A stretch of DNA of 64,000 bases from VRUE01 sp963814915 (GTDB lineage Bacteria; Actinomycetota; Thermoleophilia; Solirubrobacterales; 70-9). Below the pieces are notes generated by a model, which saw only the letters and a program-made list of their open reading frames with translations, had not been told where the DNA came from and searched no databases. Location: the NCBI GenBank assembly GCA_963814915.1, contig CAWFEI010000005.1:682001-746000 (forward strand), in the 5' to 3' direction. Of this stretch, positions 40,588 to 49,166 are shown in pieces. Numbering within the stretch: position 1 is the stretch's first letter; each line of letters begins with the position of its first letter. The position numbers were made by a program, and so were the translations under genes.

Positions 40588-41307
40588 ATGCCCGCGGTCG
40601 CCATCCCCCTCGCCGGGCTGACCGTGCTCGCGACCCTGATCGGCGGGCGGATCGCCCTGCGCCTCTCACACACGCTGCCCACGGTGATCGCGCTGACGGG
40701 CGGCGTGGTGGTCGCCGTCGCCCTGTTCGACGTGCTCCCGGAGGGCATCGACCAGGTTGGCGACACGCAGAGGGCGACCGCGCTTGTGGCGGTCGGCTTC
40801 CTCGCCTTCTTCTTCGCCGAGCGAGCCCTGGTGCTCCACCATCGCGACAGTCCCGACGAGGCCCGTGCGCACCACCACGTCGGCGTGCTCGGCGCGCTCG
40901 GCCTCTCCGTGCACAGCTTCATCGACGGCCTCGGGATCGGGCTCGCGTTCGGCCTCGATTCCGCCACCGGCTTCCTCGTCTTCATCGCCGTGATCAGCCA
41001 CGACTTCGCCGATGGCCTCAACACGGTCAGCTTCGTGCTCAGCCAATCCGGCGACCGCAGGCAGGCCGCGAAATGGCTGCGGATCGACGCGATCGCCCCT
41101 CTGCTCGGCGCGATCGTCGGCTCGCTGGCCAGCGTCCCGGACCAGACGCTCGGCTACATCCTCTGCCTCTACAGCGGATTCTTCATCTACATGGGCGCGA
41201 CCGACCTGCTGCCCGAGGCCCACGCCCACGCCTCATGGCGCAAAGTCGGCCTAACCGCGTCGGGCTTCGCGCTGATCTTCGCGGTGACGCGCATAGCCGG
41301 GGTTTGA
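40588..41307 (+). CDS. ZIP-family metal transporter
   Basis: 239 residues, eight membrane helices. The metal pathway is marked by LSVHSFIDGLGIGLA in helix IV (His and Asp/Gly) and ISHDFADGLNTVSF in helix V, the paired His-containing motifs of ZIP proteins, with HHRDSPDEARAHHHV as a metal-binding loop near 95. It follows the Zur-like regulator by seven bases, so it is likely a zinc importer under its control. The 3' end overlaps the convergent GxGD gene by 57 bases. Confidence 0.9.
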   Translation: MPAVAIPLAGLTVLATLIGGRIALRLSHTLPTVIALTGGVVVAVALFDVLPEGIDQVGDTQRATALVAVGFLAFFFAERALVLHHRDSPDEARAHHHVGVLGALGLSVHSFIDGLGIGLAFGLDSATGFLVFIAVISHDFADGLNTVSFVLSQSGDRRQAAKWLRIDAIAPLLGAIVGSLASVPDQTLGYILCLYSGFFIYMGATDLLPEAHAHASWRKVGLTASGFALIFAVTRIAGV

Positions 41308-42063
41308 GCGCCGGCGCCATTCCCAGAGCTCGACGAGCGCCAGCGCCAGCGCCACCGGCACCGTCGCCGGCAACGTGTCGACAGCGAAGAAGAGGAGATC
41401 GGAGAGCAGAGCGAGGATCGCGACCAGGGCCGCCGTTTGCAGCTGTCGCGACCCCCTCCCCGCGAGGAGGCAGCCGAGGGTGGCGGCGACGAATAGGTCG
41501 CCGAAACCCATTGCGGCGTGCCCGAAGTGGACCGCCTGCAGGCTGGGGAGGCCACTGGGAGAGGCGGCGGTGAGAGTCTCGTTGGGGCCCTGCAATAGGT
41601 CGGCGGCGACGAACCAGGTGTCGACCGCGGCCATCGCGTAGATCCCCAGCTTGAGCCAGCGCGCCGGCGCCACCGAGGCGAGCAGCCAACCGAGCCCGAT
41701 GCAGCCGAACGCGGTCAGCGCTGTCGCCGCCGTCTCGCCGATCAGCGAGCCCTGCGAGGCCCAGGCGAGCACGAACAGCGGCGCGACCGCCGCGGCCCAC
41801 TCGGGGCGCGAGCCGCGCACCAGCCAGCCGAGCGCGAAGGCGGCGAACGGGGGCACCCCGATCAGCGCCAGCCAGGAGAGCGCGGTCGCAGATTCCCCCT
41901 CCCAGGCGACCAGTGCGATCACCACGACGATCGAGAGCGCCGGGACGAGCGCCCACCAGGGGCTGCGGAAGGCGTCCAGCCAGGCGAAGCGCCGCGCCCG
42001 CGGCAGGGCGACGAGCGCCGCCTGAACCAGGCTCAATATCGAAATGGAAACCGCAAAAGACAT
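41251..42063 (-). CDS. GxGD-type multispan membrane protein, possible presenilin-like intramembrane protease
   Basis: 270 residues, eight to nine hydrophobic helices. The pattern of an intramembrane aspartyl protease is visible: a first helix aspartate in AAVDTWFVAADLL (Asp148), the GFGD motif (186-189) in MGFGDLFVAATLG, and a Pro-containing LPATVPVALALAL near 231-243 in place of the PAL motif. Presenilins and signal peptide peptidases use YD...GxGD...PAL. The match is by layout, not overall similarity, so a different GxGD membrane enzyme is possible. It converges with the ZIP gene by 57 bases. Confidence 0.6.
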   Translation of the reverse strand: MSFAVSISILSLVQAALVALPRARRFAWLDAFRSPWWALVPALSIVVVIALVAWEGESATALSWLALIGVPPFAAFALGWLVRGSRPEWAAAVAPLFVLAWASQGSLIGETAATALTAFGCIGLGWLLASVAPARWLKLGIYAMAAVDTWFVAADLLQGPNETLTAASPSGLPSLQAVHFGHAAMGFGDLFVAATLGCLLAGRGSRQLQTAALVAILALLSDLLFFAVDTLPATVPVALALALVELWEWRRRSNPGYARHREDQREARRG

Positions 42064-42089
42064 TCAAGGTTGATGACGCGGTCAGGGAG

Positions 42090-42160
42090 TTGCCTGGGTA
42101 GGACGCAGGCAATTCGCCGCCGGGAGCGTAGACGTTCCTACGTGACCAAGGAGAATTGCC
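42090..42160 (-). promoter_or_regulatory. Mutually exclusive inverted repeats in the leader of the GxGD protein
   Basis: On the minus strand the segment GAATTGCC (42115-42108) can pair with GGCAATTC upstream (42160-42153) or, shifted, TTGCCTG can pair with CAGGCAA downstream (42106-42112 with 42090-42096). The two share bases 42106-42112, so only one can form. A small CGTAG/CTACG hairpin lies in the loop of the first. This is the plan of an attenuator or riboswitch-like switch, 27 bases before the gene. Only direct sequence pairing was checked. Confidence 0.4.
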
Positions 42161-42193
42161 GAGGACACCGCCAGGCGACTACCTGGCCCGTCA

Positions 42194-43747
42194 TCACTCC
42201 CACTCGATCGTCGCCGGGGGCTTGGAGGAGATGTCGAGCGCGACCCGGTTCACGTCCTTGATCTCGTTGATGATCCGATTGGAGACGCGCTCCAGCAGGT
42301 CGTAGGGCAGGCGGGCCCAGTCGGCCGTCATCGCGTCGTCGGAGGTCACGGCGCGGATCACGATCGGGTAGGCATAGGTGCGCCCGTCACCCTGCACCCC
42401 GACCGAGCGGACCACGGGGAGCACGCAGAAGGACTGCCAGAGCTGCCGGTAGAGCTCGGCGGCGCGGATCTCCTCCTGGAGGATCGCGTCGGCGGCGCGC
42501 AGGATGTCCAGACGCTCCTTGTTGACCTCGCCGCCGACGATGCGGATTCCCAGGCCGGGCCCGGGGAACGGCTGGCGCCAGACCATCCGCTCGGGCAGCC
42601 CGAGCTCGGCCCCGACCGCGCGGACCTCGTCCTTGAACAGCATCCGCAGCGGCTCGACCAGCTCGAACTCGAGGTCGTCGGGCAGGCCGCCGACGTTGTG
42701 GTGGGACTTGATCGTGTCGGCCGCGTCGCTGCCGCCGGACTCGATCACATCGGAGTAGAGGGTGCCCTGGACCAGGAACGCGGCGTCCTCGAGCTTCGCC
42801 GCCTCCTCCTCGAAGACGCGGATGAACTCGCCGCCGATGATCTTGCGCTTGCGCTCGGGCTCGTCGACCCCGGCGAGCTTGGCGAGGAAGCGCTCCTCGG
42901 CCTCGACGTGGACCAGCGGGATGCCGAACTGCTCGAAGGCGGCGACCACCTGCTCGGCCTCGTTCAGGCGCATCAAGCCGTGGTCGACGAAGACGCAGGT
43001 CAGCTGCGCGCCGATCGCCTTGTGGACGAGCAGGGCCGCGACCGAGGAGTCGACTCCGCCGGAGAGGCCGCAGATCACCCTGCCGTCGCCGACCTGGGCG
43101 CGGATCGCGATCACCTGTTCGGCGATCACCGACTCAGCCGACCACTGCTCCTCGCAACCGGCGATGTCACGCAGGAAGCGGGTCAGGACCTCGGTCCCGT
43201 AAGGCGTGTGGACGACCTCGGGGTGGAACTGGATCCCGTAGAGGCCGCGCCCGGGCGACTCGCAGGCGGCGACCGGAGAAGCGGGGGTCGAGGCCAGCGC
43301 CTCGAAGCCCGGCGGCGGCTCGAAAACGGCGTCGCGGTGGCTCATCCAGCAGGTCTGCTCGTCGGGCAGCCCGCCCAGCAGGCGCCCACCGCTATTGCGC
43401 AACGTCAGCTCGGCCCGCCCGAACTCCCCCGACTCGGCCGCTTCGACCTTGCCGCCGAGCGACTGAACCATCGCCTGCATCCCGTAACAGATGCCCAGAA
43501 TCGGAATGCCGAGCTCGAGCAGATCGGTGGGAAACGGCGGCGCGCCCGGCTCGTAGACCGAGGCGGGGCCGCCGGAGAGGATCAGGCCCTTCGGCGCCCG
43601 CTCCCGGATCGCCTCCGGAGAGGCAGTCGCGGGGAGCAGCTCGGCGAAGACTCCGCATTCGCGGATGCGCCGCGCGATCAGCTGCGAGTACTGGCCCCCG
43701 AAGTCGAGGACAAGCACCTCCTCGGAGGCCTGGGCCGGCACCGCCAT
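42194..43747 (-). CDS. guaA: GMP synthase (glutamine-hydrolysing)
   Basis: 517 residues. N-terminal class I glutamine amidotransferase with the nucleophile Cys in GICYGMQAM and the catalytic HPEVVHTPYG triad part; ATP pyrophosphatase domain with GLSGGVDSSVAALL near 225 and the C-terminal dimerisation domain ending in LDISSKPPATIEWE, the conserved GMP-binding tail. ATG at 43747 is preferred over GTG 43780 because it starts the conserved sequence and has a GAGG site; the stop of guaB3 lies 11 bases upstream. Confidence 0.96.
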   Translation of the reverse strand: MAVPAQASEEVLVLDFGGQYSQLIARRIRECGVFAELLPATASPEAIRERAPKGLILSGGPASVYEPGAPPFPTDLLELGIPILGICYGMQAMVQSLGGKVEAAESGEFGRAELTLRNSGGRLLGGLPDEQTCWMSHRDAVFEPPPGFEALASTPASPVAACESPGRGLYGIQFHPEVVHTPYGTEVLTRFLRDIAGCEEQWSAESVIAEQVIAIRAQVGDGRVICGLSGGVDSSVAALLVHKAIGAQLTCVFVDHGLMRLNEAEQVVAAFEQFGIPLVHVEAEERFLAKLAGVDEPERKRKIIGGEFIRVFEEEAAKLEDAAFLVQGTLYSDVIESGGSDAADTIKSHHNVGGLPDDLEFELVEPLRMLFKDEVRAVGAELGLPERMVWRQPFPGPGLGIRIVGGEVNKERLDILRAADAILQEEIRAAELYRQLWQSFCVLPVVRSVGVQGDGRTYAYPIVIRAVTSDDAMTADWARLPYDLLERVSNRIINEIKDVNRVALDISSKPPATIEWE

Positions 43748-43757
43748 GGCGCCGGCC

Positions 43758-44963
43758 TCAGTCGTCGGCGACTCCAACACCCGCCGACACCGCGGCGCGC
43801 CCGTTCGAGCCCATCCCGACCGCCTGCTCGGTCTGCAGCTTCTTACCCTCGCTCATCAATGCCGGGGCGACCATCACCTCGGCCCGCTGGAAGGAGCGGA
43901 TGTCCTCGTAGCCAGTCGTGGCCATCGAGGTTTTCAGCGCCCCCATCAGGTTGAAGGTGCCGTCGTTCTCCTGGGCGGGGCCGAGCAGGATCTCCTCCAT
44001 CGTCCCGTCCTGCTTGGTCGAGACACGGGTGCCGCGCGGCAGCGAGGGATGAAAGGTCGCCATCCCCCAGTGGAAGCCACGGCCGGGCGCCTCTTTGGCC
44101 CGAGCCAGCGGCGATCCCACCATGACCGAATCGGCGCCGACCGCGATCGCCTTGGAGACGTCGCCGCCGGTGCGCATGCCGCCGTCGGCGATCACGTTCA
44201 CGTACTCGCCGGTCTCCAGCATGTGCTGCGAGCGAGCCGCGGCGACGTCGGCGATCGCCGTCGCCTGCGGCACGCCGATGCCAAGCACGCCGCGGGTCGT
44301 GCAGGCGGCGCCGGGGCCGACCCCGACAAGCACTCCGACCGCGCCGGTCCGCATCAGGTGCAGCCCGGTCGAGTAGGAGGCGCAGCCGCCGACGACGGTC
44401 GGGACCGGCACTTCGGAGATGAACTCCTTCAGGTTGAGCGGCTCGACCGTGGTCGAGACGTGTTCGGCGGAGATAACGGTGCCCTGGATGACGAGGATGT
44501 CGATCCCGGCCTCGACCGCGACCTCGTAGTGCTCGCGCACCTTCTGCGGGGTCAGCGAGCCGCAGGCCACGGCCCCCTGCTCCTTGATCTCGGCGATCCG
44601 CTTGCCGATCAGCTCCGGCTTGACCGGCTCGGTGTAGATCTCCTGCATCAGCCGGGTCGCCTCGTGCTTGGGCGCCGCCGCGACCTTCTCCAGTTGCTCC
44701 TCGGCGTTCTCGAAGCGGGCCCAGATCCCCTCCAGGTTGAGCACCCCGAGGCCGCCGAGCCGGTTGACCAGGACGGCGGTGTCCGGGCTGACGACCCCGT
44801 CCATCGCCGAGGCGACGAGGGGCAGCTCGAACCGGTACGGGCCGAGGGTCCAGCTGATGTCTATGTCGTCGGGATCGCGGGTGCGGCGCGACGGAACGAT
44901 CGCGATGTCATCGAATCCGTAGGCGCGCCGCCCCTTCTTGCCTCGACCGATATCGATCTCCAA
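43758..44963 (-). CDS. guaB3: IMP dehydrogenase-related protein GuaB3
   Basis: 401-residue TIM-barrel protein of the IMPDH/GMP-reductase family without CBS domains. The active-site loop VGVGPGAACTTRGVLGIG has the catalytic-type Cys near residue 200, and ADGGMRTGGDVSKAIA near 240 forms the phosphate-binding region. GuaB3 proteins are common in actinobacteria and cyanobacteria next to guaA. IMP-oxidising activity is known for members of the group; here it is assigned by similarity. Start TTG at 44963. Confidence 0.9.
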   Translation of the reverse strand: MEIDIGRGKKGRRAYGFDDIAIVPSRRTRDPDDIDISWTLGPYRFELPLVASAMDGVVSPDTAVLVNRLGGLGVLNLEGIWARFENAEEQLEKVAAAPKHEATRLMQEIYTEPVKPELIGKRIAEIKEQGAVACGSLTPQKVREHYEVAVEAGIDILVIQGTVISAEHVSTTVEPLNLKEFISEVPVPTVVGGCASYSTGLHLMRTGAVGVLVGVGPGAACTTRGVLGIGVPQATAIADVAAARSQHMLETGEYVNVIADGGMRTGGDVSKAIAVGADSVMVGSPLARAKEAPGRGFHWGMATFHPSLPRGTRVSTKQDGTMEEILLGPAQENDGTFNLMGALKTSMATTGYEDIRSFQRAEVMVAPALMSEGKKLQTEQAVGMGSNGRAAVSAGVGVADD

Positions 44964-45002
44964 ATCGATCCTCCAGGGAAGTGGTGGCGTTGAACAGCCA
45001 GC

Positions 45003-45959
45003 CTACACTTCCGCGTGGACCTCCAGGTCGCGCACCTCGACCTCGTCGAGCAGCCGCTCGACCCGGCGGCGGTCGACCGTGCCGGCGCCGAAGTGCTGGG
45101 TCGACTCGGCGCCGCAGGCGACCCCGTAGGCGAGGCACTCGGCGGGCTCGCGGCCGTCATAGAGGCCGGCGACGTAGCCGGCCAGGAAGGCGTCGCCGGA
45201 ACCCACCGTGGAGACCGGTTCCAGCGCCTTGGTGCGCACCTCGAGCACGCGCCGCGCGGCCCCCTCGCCGACGACGGCCACACAGCCGTCGGGGCGGGTG
45301 ATCGCCGCCTCCCCGGCGCCGAGGCGGACCAGCTCGGAGAGGCCGTGGACGAAATCGTCGCGATCGGCGAACTCCTGGCCGACCAGCTCCTCCGCCTCGC
45401 GCTCATTGGGAGTGACGACCGAAGCGCCGGCCCGCAGCCCGGCCAACATCGGGTCGCCCTCGGCGTCGAGGATCGACCTGACGCCGCACTCGCGCAGGTC
45501 CTCGATCAGCCGCGCGTAGAGCTCGTCCCCCGCCCCCGGCGGCAGCGTTCCCGCAAGCACGCAGAGCTTCGCCCCGTCGGCGAGGTAGCGCAGGCGCTCG
45601 ACGAAGCGCTCGACCTCCTCCGGGCTGACCGCGGGGCCGCGCTCGTTGATCTCGGTCTGCTCGCCCGAGGTCGGGTCGACGACGGCCATGTTGATCCGCG
45701 TCTCGCCCGCGATCCAGGTGAAGTCGGTGAGGATCGCCTCCCTGCGCAGCTGCTCGAGCACGCGGTTCCCGGTCGGCCCGCCGGCGAAGCCGGCGGCGAT
45801 CACGGGGCGTCCGAGCAAGCGCAGCGCCCGGGCGACGTTGATGCCCTTGCCGCCGGCGACCGTGCGGCTCTCGACCGCCCGGTGGCGGTGGCCGAGGCGG
45901 AAATTCGGGACCGCGACGGTGCGGTCGATCGCGGCGTTGAGGGTTACGGTGAGGATCAT
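45003..45959 (-). CDS. PfkB-family sugar kinase (1-phosphofructokinase/tagatose kinase type)
   Basis: 318 residues of the ribokinase/PfkB fold. GGKGINVARALRLLG near residue 39 is the substrate-side motif of FruK/LacC kinases, and the anion-hole motif SVGSGDAFLAGYVAG (catalytic Asp) lies near 255, with VTPNEREAEELVG near 185. Which phosphorylated sugar it uses is not readable. ATG at 45959 overlaps the stop of the DacA-like gene (ATGA), closing a coupled HU-LysM-DacA-PfkB operon. Confidence 0.86.
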   Translation of the reverse strand: MILTVTLNAAIDRTVAVPNFRLGHRHRAVESRTVAGGKGINVARALRLLGRPVIAAGFAGGPTGNRVLEQLRREAILTDFTWIAGETRINMAVVDPTSGEQTEINERGPAVSPEEVERFVERLRYLADGAKLCVLAGTLPPGAGDELYARLIEDLRECGVRSILDAEGDPMLAGLRAGASVVTPNEREAEELVGQEFADRDDFVHGLSELVRLGAGEAAITRPDGCVAVVGEGAARRVLEVRTKALEPVSTVGSGDAFLAGYVAGLYDGREPAECLAYGVACGAESTQHFGAGTVDRRRVERLLDEVEVRDLEVHAEV

Positions 45960-47125
45960 CGCCTGTGGCGCCTCCAGAAGGCTGCTGCCACCAGTATCGC
46001 CGACAGCGCCAGGACGATCCATAGCGCGTTGTCGGCGAGCGTGCTGCGCACCCGCTCGAAGCTACTCGCCTCGGGCACGGCGCTGCCCGCGCGCAGCGGC
46101 ACCGAGGCCGCCCGCCGGCCATCGACCCGGACTATCGCCCGACCCAGCCTGGCGCCGCGACGTATCGGCCCCTCGACCCGGTCAGGGGCACGCACAGCCA
46201 CCTGCAGGCGCTGGCCGCGACGCACCCCGACCGCGACGGTGCGCCCCGCCCGCAGCGGCAGCTCGCCGCCGCTGTAGCGGATCGAGGGCCGGGCGAGCGC
46301 CTGCCCGGCGTGGAACGGCACCCGCCTGCGGTACCTGGAGAAGCCGTATTCGAGTAGCTCGGCGGTCTCCTGGTCGCGCTCGCTCTCGGTCCAGGTGCCG
46401 AGCACGGCGGAGATCAGCTCGACCCCCTTGCGCCGCCCGGCGCCGACCAGGACGTAGTCGGCGTCAAAGGTGTGCCCGGTCTTCACCCCGGTCGCCCAGG
46501 GAACGTCGAGCAGGAAGTCGTTGATCGTCTCGATCCGCCGCGGCGGCCGCAGACTGCTCAGCAGGGCGCTGCGCGAATCTGCGATGCGGGCGAAGGTGGG
46601 CTCGCGCAGCAGGCGGCGCGCCAGCGCGGTCAGGTCGAGGGCGCTGGAGTAGTTGCCGGCCTGGTCGAGCCCGATCGGGTTGGCGTAGTGGGTGTCACTG
46701 AGGCCGAGAGCCGCCGCCCGCTCGTTCATCTGGCGCACGAAGGCCGGCTCCGAGCCGGCTGAGGCGAGGGCCAGGTCGTAGGCGGCGTCGTTGCCGCTGC
46801 GCAGGATCAGCCCGTAGAGCAGGTCGTGGACGCTGACCCGCTGGCCGGGCCGCAGCTCGAGCAGCGACTCGCCGTAGATCGGCGAATAGGGGGCCGCCCG
46901 CACCATCCGGTCCAGCGGCAGCTCGTGCAGCGCCACGTATGCGGTCATCAGCTTCGTCGTACTGGCGATCGGCAGGCGGCGCGAGCCGGCGTGCGAGGCG
47001 AGAACGGCGCCAGAGCGGGCGTCGATCAGCGCCCAGGAGCGAGCGGCGAGCTCGGGGGGCTTGGCGGCGGCCGGGGCAGCCGCGAGCAGCGCTCCCGCGA
47101 GCAGCGCGGCGAGGAGGCGCCTCAC
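45956..47125 (-). CDS. dacA: D-alanyl-D-alanine carboxypeptidase (S11, PBP5-like)
   Basis: 389 residues. Signal peptide (about 1-22), catalytic SxxK as S55TTK58, SGN near residue 118 in LILRSGNDAAYD, and KTG in VKTGHTFDADY near 220; the C-terminal membrane helix ALWIVLALSAILVAAAFW anchors it. Removes the terminal D-Ala of peptidoglycan pentapeptides. It overlaps the LysM gene (GTGA) and the PfkB gene. The LysM neighbour and HU suggest a cell-envelope operon. Confidence 0.92.
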   Translation of the reverse strand: MRRLLAALLAGALLAAAPAAAKPPELAARSWALIDARSGAVLASHAGSRRLPIASTTKLMTAYVALHELPLDRMVRAAPYSPIYGESLLELRPGQRVSVHDLLYGLILRSGNDAAYDLALASAGSEPAFVRQMNERAAALGLSDTHYANPIGLDQAGNYSSALDLTALARRLLREPTFARIADSRSALLSSLRPPRRIETINDFLLDVPWATGVKTGHTFDADYVLVGAGRRKGVELISAVLGTWTESERDQETAELLEYGFSRYRRRVPFHAGQALARPSIRYSGGELPLRAGRTVAVGVRRGQRLQVAVRAPDRVEGPIRRGARLGRAIVRVDGRRAASVPLRAGSAVPEASSFERVRSTLADNALWIVLALSAILVAAAFWRRHRR

Positions 47126-47448
47126 CGCAGTTTCAGCTTTTCGCCCGAGACCAGGATCTGGGGATCGACCCCGGGGTTCAGGCGAAGGATCTTGGCGACG
47201 GAGACGCCGTTGTCGTGGGCAATCGAAGTCAGCGTGTCGCCGTTCTGCACTACGTAGACCTTGGGCGTGTTGCGCTTGGCCATGCCCTGCTGGTGCGTGG
47301 CCTTGGTGGACGGCGACGAGCCGCCGTCCGGGCTACTGCCGTCCCCCCCGCCGCCACCGAGCGTCGACGCGACCACGACGATCACGACGACGAAGCCGCA
47401 GAGGACAGCGGCGGCGGCGAGGGCTCTGGCGGGTGCTCTGGAGCTCAG
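47122..47448 (-). CDS. LysM-domain membrane-anchored protein
   Basis: A 108-residue protein: N-terminal membrane segment ARALAAAAVLCGFVVVIVVV, Gly/Ser-rich linker, then a single LysM domain (VYVVQNGDTLTSIAHDNGVS) that binds peptidoglycan. The membrane helix begins before the first GTG (47385), so a CTG at 47448, overlapping the HU stop as CTGA, is the likely start; GTG 47385 gives a truncated version. It overlaps dacA by four bases. Confidence 0.75.
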   Translation of the reverse strand: MSSRAPARALAAAAVLCGFVVVIVVVASTLGGGGGDGSSPDGGSSPSTKATHQQGMAKRNTPKVYVVQNGDTLTSIAHDNGVSVAKILRLNPGVDPQILVSGEKLKLR

Positions 47449-47723
47449 CCCTTGACCTTGGCCTTCAGCGCCGAGCCCGCGGAGAAGCGGGGTACCTTGC
47501 CGCCCGGGATCGTGATCCGCTCGCCGGTGCGGGGATTGACGCCCTGGCGCGGGCCGCGCTCGGCGACGTGGAACTTGCCGAAGCCGGTGAAGCTGACCTC
47601 ACCCCCGCCGCTCAAGGTGTCGGTGATCGCGTCGAGCACCGCGTCGAGCGCGTCGCTTGCGGCTTTCTTGCTGCCCACTCGCTCATCGGATGCCAGTTGG
47701 TCCAAAAACTCAGCCTTGGTCAC
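47445..47723 (-). CDS. HU-type histone-like DNA-binding protein
   Basis: 92-residue DNA-bending protein, full HU/IHF length: VTKAEFLDQLA at the start, VSFTGFGKFHVAERGPRQG and NPRTGERITIPGGKVPRFSAG for the beta-arm. GTG 47723 is preceded by GGAGGAG eight bases upstream. Ends in KAKVKG, without the long basic tail of mycobacterial HupB. It opens the LysM-dacA-PfkB operon. Confidence 0.93.
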   Translation of the reverse strand: MTKAEFLDQLASDERVGSKKAASDALDAVLDAITDTLSGGGEVSFTGFGKFHVAERGPRQGVNPRTGERITIPGGKVPRFSAGSALKAKVKG

Positions 47724-47764
47724 GTCGAAGCTCCTCCGGTCTGTCGTTGAGATCGGCGGCAATC

Positions 47765-47789
47765 TAACAGCGGACTCGGCGTAACAGCG
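47765..47789 (-). promoter_or_regulatory. Direct repeat in the HU promoter region
   Basis: TAACAGCG occurs at 47765-47772 and 47782-47789, 17 bases apart, in the 87-base gap before the HU gene. On the minus strand CGCTGTTA lies twice and the nearer copy runs into TTAGAT, a candidate -10. It may be a regulator site. Confidence 0.35.
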
Positions 47790-47810
47790 CGCCTGGGGCG
47801 CCGCAGGGCG

Positions 47811-49166
47811 CTACGAGCCGCTGACTGTCATCTCGGCGATCAGCAGGGGCGGCGTGCTGACCGAGCCGCCGAACGGCACCCAGCGGGGCGCGGATCCGGC
47901 GGCGCGGACCGCGCGCAGCATCGAGATCAGGTCGCTGGCGATCGTGAACTCGCGCAGCGGCTCGGCTTTCTCGCCACCGCGGATCGCGCGCCCCGAGGCG
48001 CCGACCGAGAAGATCCCGGTGACCGGGTTGACGCCGGAATGCAGCCCCGCGACGTCGTTGACGTAGACCCCCTCCCCCGCCTCGGCGAGGAGCTGCGCGA
48101 GGCTTGCCTCGCCAGCGGCGACGACCAGGTTCGAGGCCGAGACGCCGGGGGGTGTGCGGTACCCGGAGCGCCCGGCGTTGCCGGTCGAGGCCGCCGCGCC
48201 GCGGTTGGCGGTGTAGGAGTCGTAGAGGTAGGTGCGCAGGCGGCCGCCGTCGATCAGGGGAGTGCGACGCCGCGGCGTGCCCTCGGCGTCGATCGGCGTC
48301 GTCGCGAAGCCCTCGGGCACGAGACCGTCGTCGTGCAGCACGAAGGCCTCGGCGGCGACCTCCTCGCCGAGCCGGTCCGCCAGCGGCGAGCGGCCGCGCT
48401 GCACCGCGCCCGCGCCGGCGGCATTGCCGAGCAGGCCGACGAAGCTGGCCGCGACGGTCGGGTCGAGGACCACCGGGCAACTGCGCGACGGCGGCTTCGT
48501 GGAGCCGATCATCTCGGTTGCCCGCTCGGCGCCCTCGCGGCCGATCCCCTCCGGGTCCAGCCCGGCGGGACCGCGGGCGAGGCCGAAGCCGAGCCCTGTC
48601 TCGCGGCCGTCCTCACCCTCGGCCAACGCCTGCAGGTAGGCATAGCAACTGGTCGACTCGTACTCGCCGTCCGCCGCCGCCGAGGCGGCGATCGCGACGC
48701 GCTCGGCGCTGTCGAAGTAGACGGCCTGCTCGACCGAGGCGATCCGCTCGTCGGCCTGCAGCGCCGTGCGCTCGACGGCGAGCGCCAGCTCGGCGATCCC
48801 GGCGGGCGAGAAGGCCCCGCGCGAGGCGTCGCTGAGCCCCGGCAGCCGCGGCGGCTCGCTATCGCCGCGCGGCGGCCCGGCGAACTCGTCCTCGTCGGCC
48901 ACCCGCGCCGCCTCGACGGCCCGCGCCGCGAGCGCCTCCACCCCGGCGGGCGAGAGGTCGGTGCCGAAGCCGTAGCCGACCCGGCCGCCGATCCAGATCC
49001 GCAGCCCGAGACCGCGCTCGGTCGCCGCGGTAAGGCTTTCGACCTCACCGCCGTGGACGCGGACCTCGCGGGTCTCGTCTTCGCTCACGTAGGCCTCGGC
49101 GTCGCCGGCGCCTGCGGCGACCGCCTGCTCGACGGCGCCCCGGGCGAGAGCGGCGAGGTCGCTCAT
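47811..49166 (-). CDS. TldE/PmbA-family metalloprotease subunit
   Basis: 451 residues, PmbA/TldE half of the TldD/TldE heterodimeric protease. Recognisable parts are GGEVESLTAATERGLGLRIWI near 48, the central PVVLDPTVAASFVGLLG near 225, and GFATTPIDAEGTPRRRTPL near 290; it lacks the HExxxH zinc motif, as TldE does, so it would supply the other half of the active chamber. ATG at 49166 overlaps the tldD stop (ATGA). Processing of a small peptide substrate is known for other members; none is visible here. Confidence 0.88.
   Translation of the reverse strand: MSDLAALARGAVEQAVAAGAGDAEAYVSEDETREVRVHGGEVESLTAATERGLGLRIWIGGRVGYGFGTDLSPAGVEALAARAVEAARVADEDEFAGPPRGDSEPPRLPGLSDASRGAFSPAGIAELALAVERTALQADERIASVEQAVYFDSAERVAIAASAAADGEYESTSCYAYLQALAEGEDGRETGLGFGLARGPAGLDPEGIGREGAERATEMIGSTKPPSRSCPVVLDPTVAASFVGLLGNAAGAGAVQRGRSPLADRLGEEVAAEAFVLHDDGLVPEGFATTPIDAEGTPRRRTPLIDGGRLRTYLYDSYTANRGAAASTGNAGRSGYRTPPGVSASNLVVAAGEASLAQLLAEAGEGVYVNDVAGLHSGVNPVTGIFSVGASGRAIRGGEKAEPLREFTIASDLISMLRAVRAAGSAPRWVPFGGSVSTPPLLIAEMTVSGS

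Noticed and set aside
40588..41307. The ZIP protein read with a longer N-terminus from 40375.
   Set aside because: The extra part is an Arg-rich out-of-frame reading of the Zur-like gene; ATG 40588 begins the first membrane helix.
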